Below, one piece after another: positions 1-8,017 of a DNA stretch of 64,000 nucleotides. The stretch lies in the NCBI GenBank assembly GCA_963922335.1, contig CAWUIB010000005.1, positions 62,001-126,000 on the forward strand, given 5' to 3'. The DNA comes from CALBPI01 sp963922335 (GTDB taxonomy: Bacteria > Pseudomonadota > Gammaproteobacteria > Steroidobacterales > Woeseiaceae). Below the pieces are notes generated by a model, which searched no databases, had not been told where the DNA came from, and was given only the letters and a program-made list of their open reading frames with translations. Within the stretch, counting starts at the first letter, position 1; each line of letters opens with the position of its first letter. The position numbers and the translations under genes are program-made.

Positions 1-925
1 CGCCGGGGCCAACCACCGCGGTATGGAGCGACTGGTAGTTATTGCCCTTGGGGTTGGCAATATAGTCGTCGAACTCATTGCGGATGTATGGCCAGCGGTT
101 GTGCACGATGCCCAACGCCGTGTAGCACTCGGTGACACTGTCGACCAGGATACGTACGGCGCGCACGTCGTAGAGTGCGTCGAGGGCGACCTGCTTGCGC
201 GTCATCTTCCGCCAGATCGAGTAAATGTGCTTCGGTCGCCCATAGACCTGACCCGTGATACCGCCCTCCGCCAATAAAGTGGCGAGTTCGGTCGTGACCT
301 CATCGATGTAGGCTTCGCGTTCCTCCCGTCGCTCGTCCAGTGCCTTGGCGATGCTTTTGTAATCGTCAGGCTGCAGGTAACGGAAAGCGAAGTCTTCGAG
401 TTCCCATTTCAGCTGCCAAATGCCCAGTCGGTTGGCGAGGGGGACGAAAATCTCGCGTGTGTCGCGAGCCAGCATACGCTGTGTCTTCTCGCTATCTTTA
501 CGCGCTGCGCGAAGGTCTGCGACCTGCACTGCGAGTCGCACGATCACCAGTCGGAAATCGTTAACGACCGCCAACAGCATTCGGCGCAACGCCTCCCCCT
601 GTGCGGGCGGCAATCGCTCGCCCGGCGCCCATTGCCCTGGCAGCGAGAGCTCAAAAAGCTGTTGTAGGCCTTTAGCCATTTCGGCGATTTCGCCGCCAGC
701 GTGGCGCTGTATCTGGCGAATACTGACGTGCCCAGCGCGCAGCAATGGCGCGAGCGCTGCGGTCAGTTGCAGATCATCACCGAGAGCCAGCGGTTCGATG
801 ACCGAGGCGGTCACGTCCGAGCAGAGTCGATCGGCATCGTCAGCAGGCAACGTTTCGGCAACGCTATCCAGCCAGCGGCGTGCCTCGACGTTCGACTGTG
901 TTGCTGATTCTTGCTGTTGCGCCAT
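1..925 (-). CDS. relA: RelA-type (p)ppGpp synthetase, N-terminal part (cut by window edge)
   Basis: Open frame on the minus strand from an ATG at 925 running off the left edge; 308 residues are visible. RelA makes (p)ppGpp from GTP/GDP and ATP on stalled ribosomes. The N-terminal region corresponds to the HD hydrolase domain of Rel/SpoT proteins, but where those have LADRLHNMRT this one reads LAVQVADLRAA, so the metal-binding His-Asp pair is gone. That is the RelA rather than SpoT pattern. The synthetase domain begins near residue 240 with YGRPKHIYSIWRKM, and NYQSLHT is seen near the edge. The C-terminal TGS, ACT and ribosome-binding domains lie outside the window. The gene is divergent from the YfaZ-like gene. 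Family assignment is firm; full length cannot be judged. Confidence 0.93.
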   Translation of the reverse strand, partial: MAQQQESATQSNVEARRWLDSVAETLPADDADRLCSDVTASVIEPLALGDDLQLTAALAPLLRAGHVSIRQIQRHAGGEIAEMAKGLQQLFELSLPGQWAPGERLPPAQGEALRRMLLAVVNDFRLVIVRLAVQVADLRAARKDSEKTQRMLARDTREIFVPLANRLGIWQLKWELEDFAFRYLQPDDYKSIAKALDERREEREAYIDEVTTELATLLAEGGITGQVYGRPKHIYSIWRKMTRKQVALDALYDVRAVRILVDSVTECYTALGIVHNRWPYIRNEFDDYIANPKGNNYQSLHTAVVGPG

Positions 926-960
926 GTCCCCAGAGCACCGCCCCGTTGGGAGAGTGCGTT

Positions 961-987
961 TTGCCGATGGAGTGAAGCCGGTATGAT
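961..987 (+). promoter_or_regulatory. possible sigma-70 promoter for the YfaZ-like gene
   Basis: TATGAT at 982-987 is a good -10 box. The best -35 match is TTGCCG at 961-966, with only 15 bases between them, so the pairing is weak. It lies in the 120-bp divergent region between relA and the YfaZ-like gene, about 58 bases ahead of the ATG at 1045. Confidence 0.3.
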
Positions 988-1044
988 ACGCGATTAGTGC
1001 CCGATCACGCTTGGTGCCGGTAGCAATGGGCAACAGGAGAAAAA

Positions 1045-1620
1045 ATGCGGATCAGAATTCTGTGTACAGTTTTGTGTGCTGCCCTGGGGGCGTTGTCGCC
1101 AGGCGAAGCGGCGATTGCGGACACGCTTGATCTCAGCCTCAACGACGACGCGGTGCGAGCGAACTATCAATGGGCGCATCCTACCCGCGATGTTCAGGTT
1201 GATGGGGGGTGGTTACACCATCAGGATCGCGGCGACGTGGTGCACATTGGATTCCATGTGACCGGCGATGCGTCGAGTGGAGATACGCCACTCGACGGCG
1301 GCATCGGGGGCAAGATTTTTCATGTGAGCCCGGACAATGGCCCGCTCGATGCAACGGTGCTCGCGGTTGGCGGTTTCTTTCGTTACACCTTTCCGCGGTA
1401 CAACCGTTTTAACCTGTATGGACATGCTTATATCGCGCCGGATGTGCTGTCTTTTGGTGACGGTGAGCAGTTTCAGGAGATCGAGCTGCGGGCGGGCTAT
1501 AGCGTCTTGCGCAACGCTGATGTGTTCATCGGCGCTCGATATACCAACACCGAGTTTGACCCCCCAGGGGACCTCACCAGTGACAATGGATTACACCTCG
1601 GTATTCAACTGAAATTTTAG
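1045..1620 (+). CDS. YfaZ-like outer-membrane protein
   Basis: 191-residue secreted protein. Residues 1-25 form a signal peptide ending near GEAAIADT. The remainder is rich in alternating hydrophobic and aromatic residues typical of a small beta-barrel: repeated G-x-F/Y strands, a glycine-rich turn (GGIGGK), and a final residue Phe (GIQLKF), the usual outer-membrane C-terminal signal. The pattern resembles the YfaZ family, whose function is not known. Length fits the family. The start is supported by CAGGAG eight bases upstream of the ATG. It stands alone between divergent relA and yebC, 29 bases upstream of yebC. A different small barrel family cannot be excluded. Confidence 0.7.
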   Translation: MRIRILCTVLCAALGALSPGEAAIADTLDLSLNDDAVRANYQWAHPTRDVQVDGGWLHHQDRGDVVHIGFHVTGDASSGDTPLDGGIGGKIFHVSPDNGPLDATVLAVGGFFRYTFPRYNRFNLYGHAYIAPDVLSFGDGEQFQEIELRAGYSVLRNADVFIGARYTNTEFDPPGDLTSDNGLHLGIQLKF

Positions 1621-1649
1621 GGCGCGAGTAGCGCAGGAGAACCAACCGA

Positions 1650-2393
1650 ATGGCGGGACACAGTAAGTGGGCCAACATCCAGCACCGTAAAGGTGCGCAG
1701 GACAAGAAGCGTGGCAAGCTGTTTACCAAGTTGATCCGTGAGATCACCGTCGCGGCGCGTATGGGCGGCGGCGACATCGATGCGAACCCGAGACTGCGTC
1801 TCGCGATCGACAAAGCGAAAGCGCAGAGCATGCCGAAAGACAACATTGACCGGGCGGTCAAGCGAGGCTCGGGCGAGCTCGACGGCGATGATTATCAGGA
1901 GATTCGCTACGAAGGCTACGGTCCGGGCGGCACTGCGGTGATGGTCGATTGCATGACCGATAACCGCAATCGAACGGTTGCAGAGGTCCGTCATGCGTTT
2001 TCCAAGTTCGGCGGTAATCTGGGTGCCGACGGATCGGTCGCCTATTTGTTCGCGCACGTGGGGCTCATGACCTATGACAACGGTGCGGATGAAGACGCCG
2101 TAATGGAAGCGGCGATCGAATCAGGTGCGGAAGATGTCATCGTCGATGATGATGGTGCGATCGAAGTCATCACGACACCGCAAGAGTTTGAAACCGTGAG
2201 AGACGCGATGCTGGCGGCGAGCCTCGAACCCGAGACCGCTGAGGTCACAATGCGCGCCTCGACGAGCGCTGTCCTGGGGCAAAAAGAGGCCGAAACCATG
2301 TTGAAGCTGCTCGACATGCTCGAAGATCTCGACGATGTGCAGAATGTCTACAGCAACGCCGACATCCCCGAGTCCGTGCTCGCCGCCCTGTAG
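1650..2393 (+). CDS. yebC: YebC/PmpR family transcription/translation regulator
   Basis: 247 residues, the usual family length. The hallmark N-terminus MAGHSKWANIQHRKGAQDKK is present, followed by LFTKLIREI and the acidic middle and C-terminal domains ending in a DDVQNVYSN segment. Family members act as DNA-binding regulators (PmpR of Pseudomonas), and some have been implicated in translation of proline-rich stretches. The gene sits directly ahead of ruvC with only 14 bases to the ruvC initiation site, the conserved yebC-ruvCAB arrangement. AGGAG lies about ten bases before the ATG. No anomalies. Confidence 0.95.
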   Translation: MAGHSKWANIQHRKGAQDKKRGKLFTKLIREITVAARMGGGDIDANPRLRLAIDKAKAQSMPKDNIDRAVKRGSGELDGDDYQEIRYEGYGPGGTAVMVDCMTDNRNRTVAEVRHAFSKFGGNLGADGSVAYLFAHVGLMTYDNGADEDAVMEAAIESGAEDVIVDDDGAIEVITTPQEFETVRDAMLAASLEPETAEVTMRASTSAVLGQKEAETMLKLLDMLEDLDDVQNVYSNADIPESVLAAL

Positions 2394-2396
2394 ATT

Positions 2397-2410
2397 GGGG
2401 AACTGATATC
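2397..2410 (+). promoter_or_regulatory. ruvC ribosome binding site and AUC initiation codon
   Basis: GGGGA at 2397-2401, then ACTGAT, then ATC at 2408. Spacing is ideal for a Shine-Dalgarno site, and no standard start codon is in frame between here and GTG 2441, which lies downstream of the codon for the first catalytic Asp. Confidence 0.65.
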
Positions 2411-2908
2411 AGAATCCTTGGCATAGACCCAGGTAGTCGCGTGACGGGATTTGGCTGTGTCGACTTTGACCGCGATCGGGCGAGTTACGTTGAAGCCGGC
2501 GTCATACGGACCAAGGGTGATGACTTCAACGAGCGGTTGAATCAGATATTCTCCGGGGTACGCCGGTTGGTAGACGGACTAGAACCCGATGCGGTTGCGA
2601 TCGAGCAGGTATTCGTCGCGCGAAACGCATCGAGCGCGCTGAAGCTTGGGGCGGCGCGTTCGGCGGCAATCTGTGCCACCTTTGCGCGCGCACCTGAGCT
2701 CGCGGAATACGCCCCACGAGCGATCAAGCAGGCGGTGACGGGCACCGGGGCAGCAACGAAAGAACAGGTGGCGCATATGGTGCGCGCTTTACTTGGACTG
2801 AAAGTTGATCTGACGGCTGATGCATCGGATGCGCTCGCAGTCGCAATTTGCCATGGCAATAGCATGCAACTTCAGTCGAAGCTGGCTCGTATGGGGGGTC
2901 AGTCATGA
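2408..2908 (+). CDS. ruvC: Holliday junction resolvase RuvC, apparent AUC start
   Basis: RuvC is the dimeric endonuclease that cuts Holliday junctions with RuvAB. The catalytic acidic residues are visible: Asp in LGIDPGSRVTGFG, Glu in VAIEQVF, and the Asp pair in DASDALAVAI. The first in-frame GTG (2441) would remove the first catalytic Asp. Upstream in this frame there is no ATG, GTG or TTG near the gene. The only sensible initiation codon is ATC at 2408, six bases after GGGGA (2397-2401). It gives a 166-residue protein beginning M-R-I-L-G-I-D-P-G, the expected family N-terminus with Asp at position 7. The stop overlaps the ruvA start (ATGA). Identity is very secure; the start is inferred. 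Confidence 0.93.
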   Translation: MRILGIDPGSRVTGFGCVDFDRDRASYVEAGVIRTKGDDFNERLNQIFSGVRRLVDGLEPDAVAIEQVFVARNASSALKLGAARSAAICATFARAPELAEYAPRAIKQAVTGTGAATKEQVAHMVRALLGLKVDLTADASDALAVAICHGNSMQLQSKLARMGGQS

Positions 2909-3519
2909 TCAGTTATCTGCGCGGCACGCTTGTTGCTCGCCAAGCGCCTTCGATCACCGTCGAAGTCGCGGGCATTGGGTACGATATCGAGACGCCGATG
3001 TCGACCTACCTCGAGCTACCTTCAGTCGGCAGTGAGGTCACGATTCTCACGCACTTTCTGGTTCGCGAGGACGCACAACTGCTCTATGGCTTTTCCACCG
3101 AAGAGGAGCGGGCACTGTTTCGAAACCTGCTCAAGGTTTCGGGTGTCGGCGCCAGAATAGGGCTGGCGATCCTTAGTGGCATCAGCGTTAACGGGTTTCG
3201 CCAGTGCGTTGAATTTGATGATGTAGCCACGCTTGTAAAGGTCCCGGGTGTCGGTCGAAAGACAGCGGAACGGTTGATCATTGAAATGCGTGATCGGTTA
3301 AAGGTCGTGCCTGCGTCGAGCAGAGCTGGCAAAGCGACGACAGTCGCGACCGCGGACGATGGACGGGGAGATGCGCTCCAGGCTCTGATTGCGTTGGGCT
3401 ACAAAGAGGCCGAGGTCAGGAAGCTGATCTCGTCTGTGGCGAAGTCTGACTCGCCAGGCTCCGCTGAGGACTACATACGTCTGTGTCTGCGCCAGATCGC
3501 CGGCAAAGGTGCGGCATGA
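2905..3519 (+). CDS. ruvA: Holliday junction DNA helicase subunit RuvA
   Basis: 204 residues, standard length. RuvA binds the four-way junction as a tetramer and loads RuvB. Seen in order: OB-fold domain I (MISYLRGTL to about 63), two helix-hairpin-helix motifs in domain II (LLKVSGVGARIGLAILSG near 75-95 and LVKVPGVGRKTAERL near 110-125), a variable linker with TTVATADD, and C-terminal domain III (LQALIALGYKEAEVRKLI) that contacts RuvB. It overlaps ruvC by four bases and ruvB by four bases (both ATGA), so the three genes are translationally coupled. Confidence 0.97.
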   Translation: MISYLRGTLVARQAPSITVEVAGIGYDIETPMSTYLELPSVGSEVTILTHFLVREDAQLLYGFSTEEERALFRNLLKVSGVGARIGLAILSGISVNGFRQCVEFDDVATLVKVPGVGRKTAERLIIEMRDRLKVVPASSRAGKATTVATADDGRGDALQALIALGYKEAEVRKLISSVAKSDSPGSAEDYIRLCLRQIAGKGAA

Positions 3520-4571
3520 GCGACGAATCGAGAATCATCTCAGGAAGCGAGCGCACTGAAGACGGTGTGTTCGACCGTGCCATTCGGCCCAAGCGTCTGG
3601 CTGATTATGAGGGTCAGCCGGCCGTTCGGGAGCAAATGGAGATATTTATCGGTGCGGCGCGAGGTCGATCTGAAGCCCTTGACCACGTGCTTATCTTCGG
3701 TCCGCCTGGTCTCGGCAAGACAACGCTGGCGCACATTATTGCGAATGAGCTTGGCGCGGGATTGCGTCAAACCTCAGGGCCGGTCCTGGAGCGCCCCGGT
3801 GATCTTGCGGCAATCCTCACCAATCTCGAAGCTAACGACGTGCTCTTTGTCGATGAAATTCATCGATTGAGTCCGGTTGTTGAAGAGGTGTTGTATCCCG
3901 CGATGGAGGACTTTCAACTCGACATTGTTATCGGGGAGGGCCCGGCAGCGCGCTCGATCAAGCTCGACTTGCCGCCATTCACGTTGGTGGGTGCAACGAC
4001 GCGTGCAGGTTTATTGACCTCACCGCTTCGGGACCGCTTCGGTATTGTGCAGCGCCTCGAGTTTTACGGGACTGAGGATCTCGCCGGTATCGTCAAGCGC
4101 TCGGCGGGCATTCTCAATCTGCCGATTGAGGAAGAGGGGGCACGCCAGATCGCTGCGCGTTCGAGAGGAACGCCACGAATCGCCAACCGATTGCTCAGGC
4201 GCGTTCGAGACTACGCGGAGGTCAAGGCTAACGGCGTGGTTGATCTGGCTGCGGCGCAGGCTGCAATGGACATGCTGGAAGTCGATCCGCACGGCTTCGA
4301 TTCGATGGATCGGCGCCTGTTACTAGCCATTATTGAGAAATTCGATGGCGGTCCGGTTGGGGTAGACAGCCTTGCTGCGGCTATCGGTGAGGAACGTGGC
4401 ACCATCGAAGATGTCATAGAACCATATCTCATTCAGCAAGGCTTTATGATGCGAACCGCACGCGGCAGGGTGGCCACCCGCCACGCCTATCTTCACTTTG
4501 GGTTGCCTGCGCCGAAAGCGAGCGCAACCGAAGTACTACCGTTGTTCGACGACACGTCGCGCGCTGATTAA
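3516..4571 (+). CDS. ruvB: Holliday junction branch-migration ATPase RuvB
   Basis: 351 residues from ATG 3516, which overlaps the ruvA stop; an upstream in-frame start at 3483 would lie inside ruvA and is not needed. RuvB is the hexameric AAA+ motor that drives branch migration. Walker A is GPPGLGKTTLAHI, Walker B is VLFVDEIHRL, sensor 1 is LVGATTRAGLL, and the arginine finger region SPLRDRFG follows. The C-terminal winged helix ends at about residue 330. Length agrees with the family. The gene is followed by tolQ after 30 bases without the ybgC gene often found there. Confidence 0.97.
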   Translation: MSDESRIISGSERTEDGVFDRAIRPKRLADYEGQPAVREQMEIFIGAARGRSEALDHVLIFGPPGLGKTTLAHIIANELGAGLRQTSGPVLERPGDLAAILTNLEANDVLFVDEIHRLSPVVEEVLYPAMEDFQLDIVIGEGPAARSIKLDLPPFTLVGATTRAGLLTSPLRDRFGIVQRLEFYGTEDLAGIVKRSAGILNLPIEEEGARQIAARSRGTPRIANRLLRRVRDYAEVKANGVVDLAAAQAAMDMLEVDPHGFDSMDRRLLLAIIEKFDGGPVGVDSLAAAIGEERGTIEDVIEPYLIQQGFMMRTARGRVATRHAYLHFGLPAPKASATEVLPLFDDTSRAD

Positions 4572-4601
4572 CTTCACACTACCCAGGGGATTTAAAGACC
4601 G

Positions 4602-5285
4602 ATGTCTATTCTGGAGCTGATGCTCGATGCCGGCCTCGTCGTGAAGGGTGTGATGCTCTTGCTGCTAGCGGCATCCGTCTATTCGTGGTTCACCATTTTT
4701 CGCAAGCGTGGCATGTTGCGCCGTGCGCAAACTGTTGCGGATCGATTCGAGTCGGAGTTCTGGTCGGGTGCCGACCTGTCGACCCTGTATCGTGATGTTG
4801 CCTCCGGACAGCATGCGGGCCCTGGCATGCCAGCGATTTTCGAGTCCGGCTTCCGCGAGTTCACTCGTATGACCAAGCAGGCGGATGTGTCGGCGGAACG
4901 GGTGGTCGAAACTGCGCGACGCGCGATGCGCGTAAGTCTCACCCGAGAAACTGAGGCGCTTGAGAATGGGCTGGCCTCGCTGGCAACCATCGGATCGACC
5001 AGCCCTTACGTGGGATTGTTCGGGACGGTGTGGGGGATCATGAACTCCTTCACGAGTCTCGGCTCTGGCAGCCAGGTCGCTACCCTCCAGTCCGTCGCGC
5101 CCGGAATTGCCGAGGCTCTGGTGGCCACGGCGATGGGATTGTTCGCGGCGATTCCCGCAGTGGTGTTTTACAACCGCCACGCTGACCGTTTGGGTCGGAT
5201 CGAGACGCGATTCGATACGTTTGTGGATGAGTTTGTCAGCATCCTTGAGCGTCACGCCCGCCGCAACGCGACAGCGCCGTCATGA
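4602..5285 (+). CDS. tolQ: Tol-Pal system proton channel protein TolQ
   Basis: 227 residues. TolQ forms with TolR the inner-membrane proton channel that energises TolA during cell constriction. Three membrane segments fit the family: about residues 15-35 (GVMLLLLAASVYSWFTIF), about 130-152 (STSPYVGLFGTVWGIMNSF) and about 165-190 (GIAEALVATAMGLFAAIPAV). The GLFGTVWGIMNSF and ALVATAMGLFAAIPA motifs are diagnostic of the TolQ/ExbB/MotA family. The context with tolR and tolA selects TolQ over ExbB. It overlaps tolR by four bases. Confidence 0.96.
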   Translation: MSILELMLDAGLVVKGVMLLLLAASVYSWFTIFRKRGMLRRAQTVADRFESEFWSGADLSTLYRDVASGQHAGPGMPAIFESGFREFTRMTKQADVSAERVVETARRAMRVSLTRETEALENGLASLATIGSTSPYVGLFGTVWGIMNSFTSLGSGSQVATLQSVAPGIAEALVATAMGLFAAIPAVVFYNRHADRLGRIETRFDTFVDEFVSILERHARRNATAPS

Positions 5286-5716
5286 ACAAGCGTAGGTTGA
5301 TGGGTGAAATCAACGTCGTACCGTATATCGATGTGATGTTGGTGTTGCTCATTATCTTCATGGTGACCGCACCGCTGCTGACCCAGGGGATCGAGGTCGA
5401 GTTGCCAAAGGCGGACGCCGCACCGATTGATATCCCACAGGACGAGACCGTCTTACCGATTGTGCTGTCGATTGACGCGGATGGTGCGCTCTATTTGAAC
5501 CTGGGGACGGACAAGACCTCGCCGATTGCTGCTGAGGACGTCACCGAACGAGTGCGCATCGTTCTCGGGCGCCGCGCGGACACGCCGGTCCTCGTGAAAG
5601 CGGACCAGGCGGTACCTTATGGTCGGGTGGTTCAGGGCATGGTGTTGCTGCAGAAAGCCGGGGCGGAGTCGGTTGGCTTCATTACCGACCCGGGAGTACT
5701 CGAAGACACCCCATGA
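5282..5716 (+). CDS. tolR: Tol-Pal system protein TolR
   Basis: 144 residues with one N-terminal membrane helix (YIDVMLVLLIIFMVTAPLL, about 16-34). It contains the conserved proton-path Asp of the ExbD/TolR family (IDVMLVLL) after the EINVVPYIDV signature. A periplasmic domain follows. TolR partners with TolQ in the proton channel. Its start overlaps the tolQ stop and its stop overlaps the tolA start, consistent with a coupled tolQRA mRNA. Confidence 0.96.
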   Translation: MNKRRLMGEINVVPYIDVMLVLLIIFMVTAPLLTQGIEVELPKADAAPIDIPQDETVLPIVLSIDADGALYLNLGTDKTSPIAAEDVTERVRIVLGRRADTPVLVKADQAVPYGRVVQGMVLLQKAGAESVGFITDPGVLEDTP

Positions 5717-6636
5717 AGCGCAGATCCCAAGGTGTTTGGGTCGACAACTCCTACGGCGTCGTCGGAACGCTTGTCGTGCATGCAGGCTTGGCATTGCTGC
5801 TTTGGGCCAATTTGGGAATGGGCGAACGCAGCGCGGAACCCGTTCAGACCACAATCAGTGCAAGACTGGTAGCGGATGAATCAACGGTAGTTCGTGAGGT
5901 GGAACCAGAGCCGGTGCCACCGGTCGAAATACAGGATCCTGGCCCAGATCCTGACGTGTTGGCGCAGGAGGCAGAGCGCGAGCGACAAGCGGAAGCCGAG
6001 CGCCAGAAGCAAGCCGAGGCCGAGGCTGAGCGGCAACGGCAGGCAGAAGCCGAAGCCGAGCGGCAACGTCAGGCAGAAGCCGAAGCCGAGCGGCAACGTC
6101 AGGCAGAAGCCGAAGCCAAGCGGCAACGTCAGGCAGAAGCCGACGCGGAACGTCGGCGACAGGCCGAAGCCGAGGCGGAGCGACAACGGCAGGCCGAAGC
6201 GGAGGCGGAGCGAAAGCGGCAGGAGGAACTCGCCCGACAGCGGGCTGAGGAGGAGCGTCGGCGTATGGAAGCGGCCGAGCGGGCGAGGCAGGCAGAGTTG
6301 GAAGCGCAGCTGAGAGATGCCCTTCAAGCCGAAGAGGCGCGAGAGGGTGCGATCAATGCGGGACTGTTGGAGCAATACATCGAGTTGATACGACAAGACG
6401 TCGAGCGGCAGTGGAACAGACCTGCAGGCGTGCCGGACGGGATTACCTGCACCGTAGCCGTGAAGCAACTGCGCGGTGGTGTCGTGACCTCTGTGACCGT
6501 GGTGGACTGTGAGGGCGGGCCAGAGCTGATTCGCTCAATAGAGCGAGCGGTGCTCAAGGCCTCGCCATTACCATCGCCGAAAGAGCCTTCGCTTTTTGAT
6601 CCGAACCTGAAATTTCCCTTTCGCACGGGTGAATAG
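5713..6636 (+). CDS. tolA: Tol-Pal system protein TolA
   Basis: 307 residues. TolA spans the periplasm, linking TolQR to TolB and Pal. Domain I is an N-terminal membrane anchor (about 15-37, GVVGTLVVHAGLALLLWANL). Domain II is a long charged helix, about residues 80-210, built from repeats rich in Glu, Ala, Arg and Gln. Domain III is the C-terminal TonB/TolA-like fold (QYIELIRQDVERQWNRP to FPFRTGE), with the conserved Cys pair in ITCTVAVKQL and VVDCEGGPE. The helical domain is encoded by seven near-identical 30-bp units. Overlaps tolR by four bases; tolB starts 50 bases downstream. Confidence 0.95.
   Translation: MKRRSQGVWVDNSYGVVGTLVVHAGLALLLWANLGMGERSAEPVQTTISARLVADESTVVREVEPEPVPPVEIQDPGPDPDVLAQEAERERQAEAERQKQAEAEAERQRQAEAEAERQRQAEAEAERQRQAEAEAKRQRQAEADAERRRQAEAEAERQRQAEAEAERKRQEELARQRAEEERRRMEAAERARQAELEAQLRDALQAEEAREGAINAGLLEQYIELIRQDVERQWNRPAGVPDGITCTVAVKQLRGGVVTSVTVVDCEGGPELIRSIERAVLKASPLPSPKEPSLFDPNLKFPFRTGE
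6019..6228 (+). repeat. tandem 30-bp coding repeat in tolA
   Basis: Seven consecutive in-frame 30-bp units, each encoding a variant of the ten-residue A-E-A-E-R-Q-R-Q-A-E. Units 2 and 3 (6049-6078, 6079-6108) are identical, unit 4 differs by one base, and the outer copies have drifted. The pattern points to recent unit duplication by slippage or recombination and therefore to a potentially length-variable periplasmic helix. Confidence 0.9.
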
Positions 6637-6686
6637 CGCTACCCTTCAAGTTATAGTTAAGTAAATGCACTATCTCGCTGAAAAAA

Positions 6687-7982
6687 ATGAATAAATCATC
6701 AGTATTTATCCTTGTTGTCGTGATGCTGCTTGGCACCATTGCAGCGCCATTGAGAGCGGAATTGGTCATCGAGATCACACGCGGCGCTACCCGACCCATA
6801 CCGATTGCGATCGTGCCTTTCGGGTGGAGCGGGAGTGAGCAGCAACCGGCGGATATTGCCGCGATCGTGCGTTCTGATCTCACGGGAAGCGGGCGATTTA
6901 ATGCGCTGGACCGGTCCGACATGCTGGAGCAGCCAACGCGCGGTGTGGATATCGATTTTGATAACTGGCGCGTGGTGGCCGTGGATTACGTCCTGGTGGG
7001 CGAGCTGGCGCAGGACGGCGAGACCTTTTCTATCCGCTACCAGCTGTTCGATGTCTACGGTGGTCGCCAGGTTGTGGCCGATCAACTTCTTCTCGAACGG
7101 CGCGATATGCGTGCCGCAGGCCACAGAGTCGCCGACAGCGTTTTCGAGGCCATCACGGGTATTCCGGGCGTGTTCAACACGAAGATTGCCTACATCTCAG
7201 TGTCTGGCGTGCCCCCGAAACAGCAGTACCAGCTGATCGTCGCGGATGCCGACGGAAATAATGAATTCGTCCTTCTTGAGAGTCCGCAGCCGATAATGTC
7301 CCCGGCTTGGTCGCCGGATGGGCGCCAGCTGGCCTATGTTTCCTTCGAACTGGGCCGGGCGCAGGTCTATGTCCAGAGCCTGCGGACCGGTACTCGCCGT
7401 GTTGTGTCTGACAAGCCCGGCGTCAATAACGCACCGGCTTGGTCGCCGGACGGCAGGGAGCTGGCGCTGACCCGGTCGGATGCCGACGGCAACCTCGATA
7501 TTTATCTGGTTCCGGTGATCGGTTCGGGCGAGACCCGGTTGACGCAGCGCAGATCGATTGACACAGAGCCTGCATGGTCACGCGATGGCAAAACGATCTA
7601 CTTCACCTCGGATCGGGGTGGCGCACCCCAGGTTTACCAGGTGTCGGCATCCGGTGGCGATGTCTCCCGAGTGACCTTTGAGGGACGCTATAACGCCCGT
7701 CCAAGGGTGTCGGCTGATGGAGAGACGATCGCGGTTGTCCACGATGATCGCGGCAATTTCCGGGTTGCGGTGCAGGATCTCGCCAGCGGCAGTCTGCAGG
7801 TGCTCAGCGACGGCGCTTTGGATGAGTCGCCGTCTTTCGCGCCGAATGGTGCACAATTGATTTACGCAACACGGCGCGGAGGGCGTGGCGTGTTGGAAAC
7901 AGTGAGCGTCGATGGCGCGATTTCAGGTCGCGTCAAATCTGTCGGCAACGATGTTCGTGAGCCGGTTTGGTCGCCATACTAG
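6687..7982 (+). CDS. tolB: Tol-Pal system periplasmic protein TolB
   Basis: 431 residues, the usual length. Residues 1-24 form a signal peptide ending PLRAELVIEITRG. The N-terminal alpha/beta domain runs to about 165. Then comes a six-bladed beta-propeller with repeated PAWSPDGRQLAYV, PAWSPDGRELALT and PAWSRDGKTIYFT blades. TolB binds Pal and colicin/TolA partners in the periplasm. There is no clear Shine-Dalgarno before the ATG; the upstream 50 bases are AT-rich (GTTATAGTTAAGTAAATG), so a promoter of its own is possible, but I cannot fix its boxes. Confidence 0.96.
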   Translation: MNKSSVFILVVVMLLGTIAAPLRAELVIEITRGATRPIPIAIVPFGWSGSEQQPADIAAIVRSDLTGSGRFNALDRSDMLEQPTRGVDIDFDNWRVVAVDYVLVGELAQDGETFSIRYQLFDVYGGRQVVADQLLLERRDMRAAGHRVADSVFEAITGIPGVFNTKIAYISVSGVPPKQQYQLIVADADGNNEFVLLESPQPIMSPAWSPDGRQLAYVSFELGRAQVYVQSLRTGTRRVVSDKPGVNNAPAWSPDGRELALTRSDADGNLDIYLVPVIGSGETRLTQRRSIDTEPAWSRDGKTIYFTSDRGGAPQVYQVSASGGDVSRVTFEGRYNARPRVSADGETIAVVHDDRGNFRVAVQDLASGSLQVLSDGALDESPSFAPNGAQLIYATRRGGRGVLETVSVDGAISGRVKSVGNDVREPVWSPY

Positions 7983-8017
7983 GATAGTGGGACTAGCCCC
8001 ATAGGGAGCGCAGAGAA

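Noticed and set aside
340..986. Plus-strand frames across the left end
   Set aside because: The minus strand encodes clear RelA motifs through 1-925; the plus frames are shadows.
6013..6230. Short regular repeats resembling a CRISPR or minisatellite
   Set aside because: The units are contiguous without spacers and in frame with tolA, encoding its Glu/Ala/Arg/Gln helix.
5881..6468. Long antisense frame (195 codons) opposite tolA
   Set aside because: Leu/Phe-rich mirror of the tolA repeat with no family features; tolA is the real gene.
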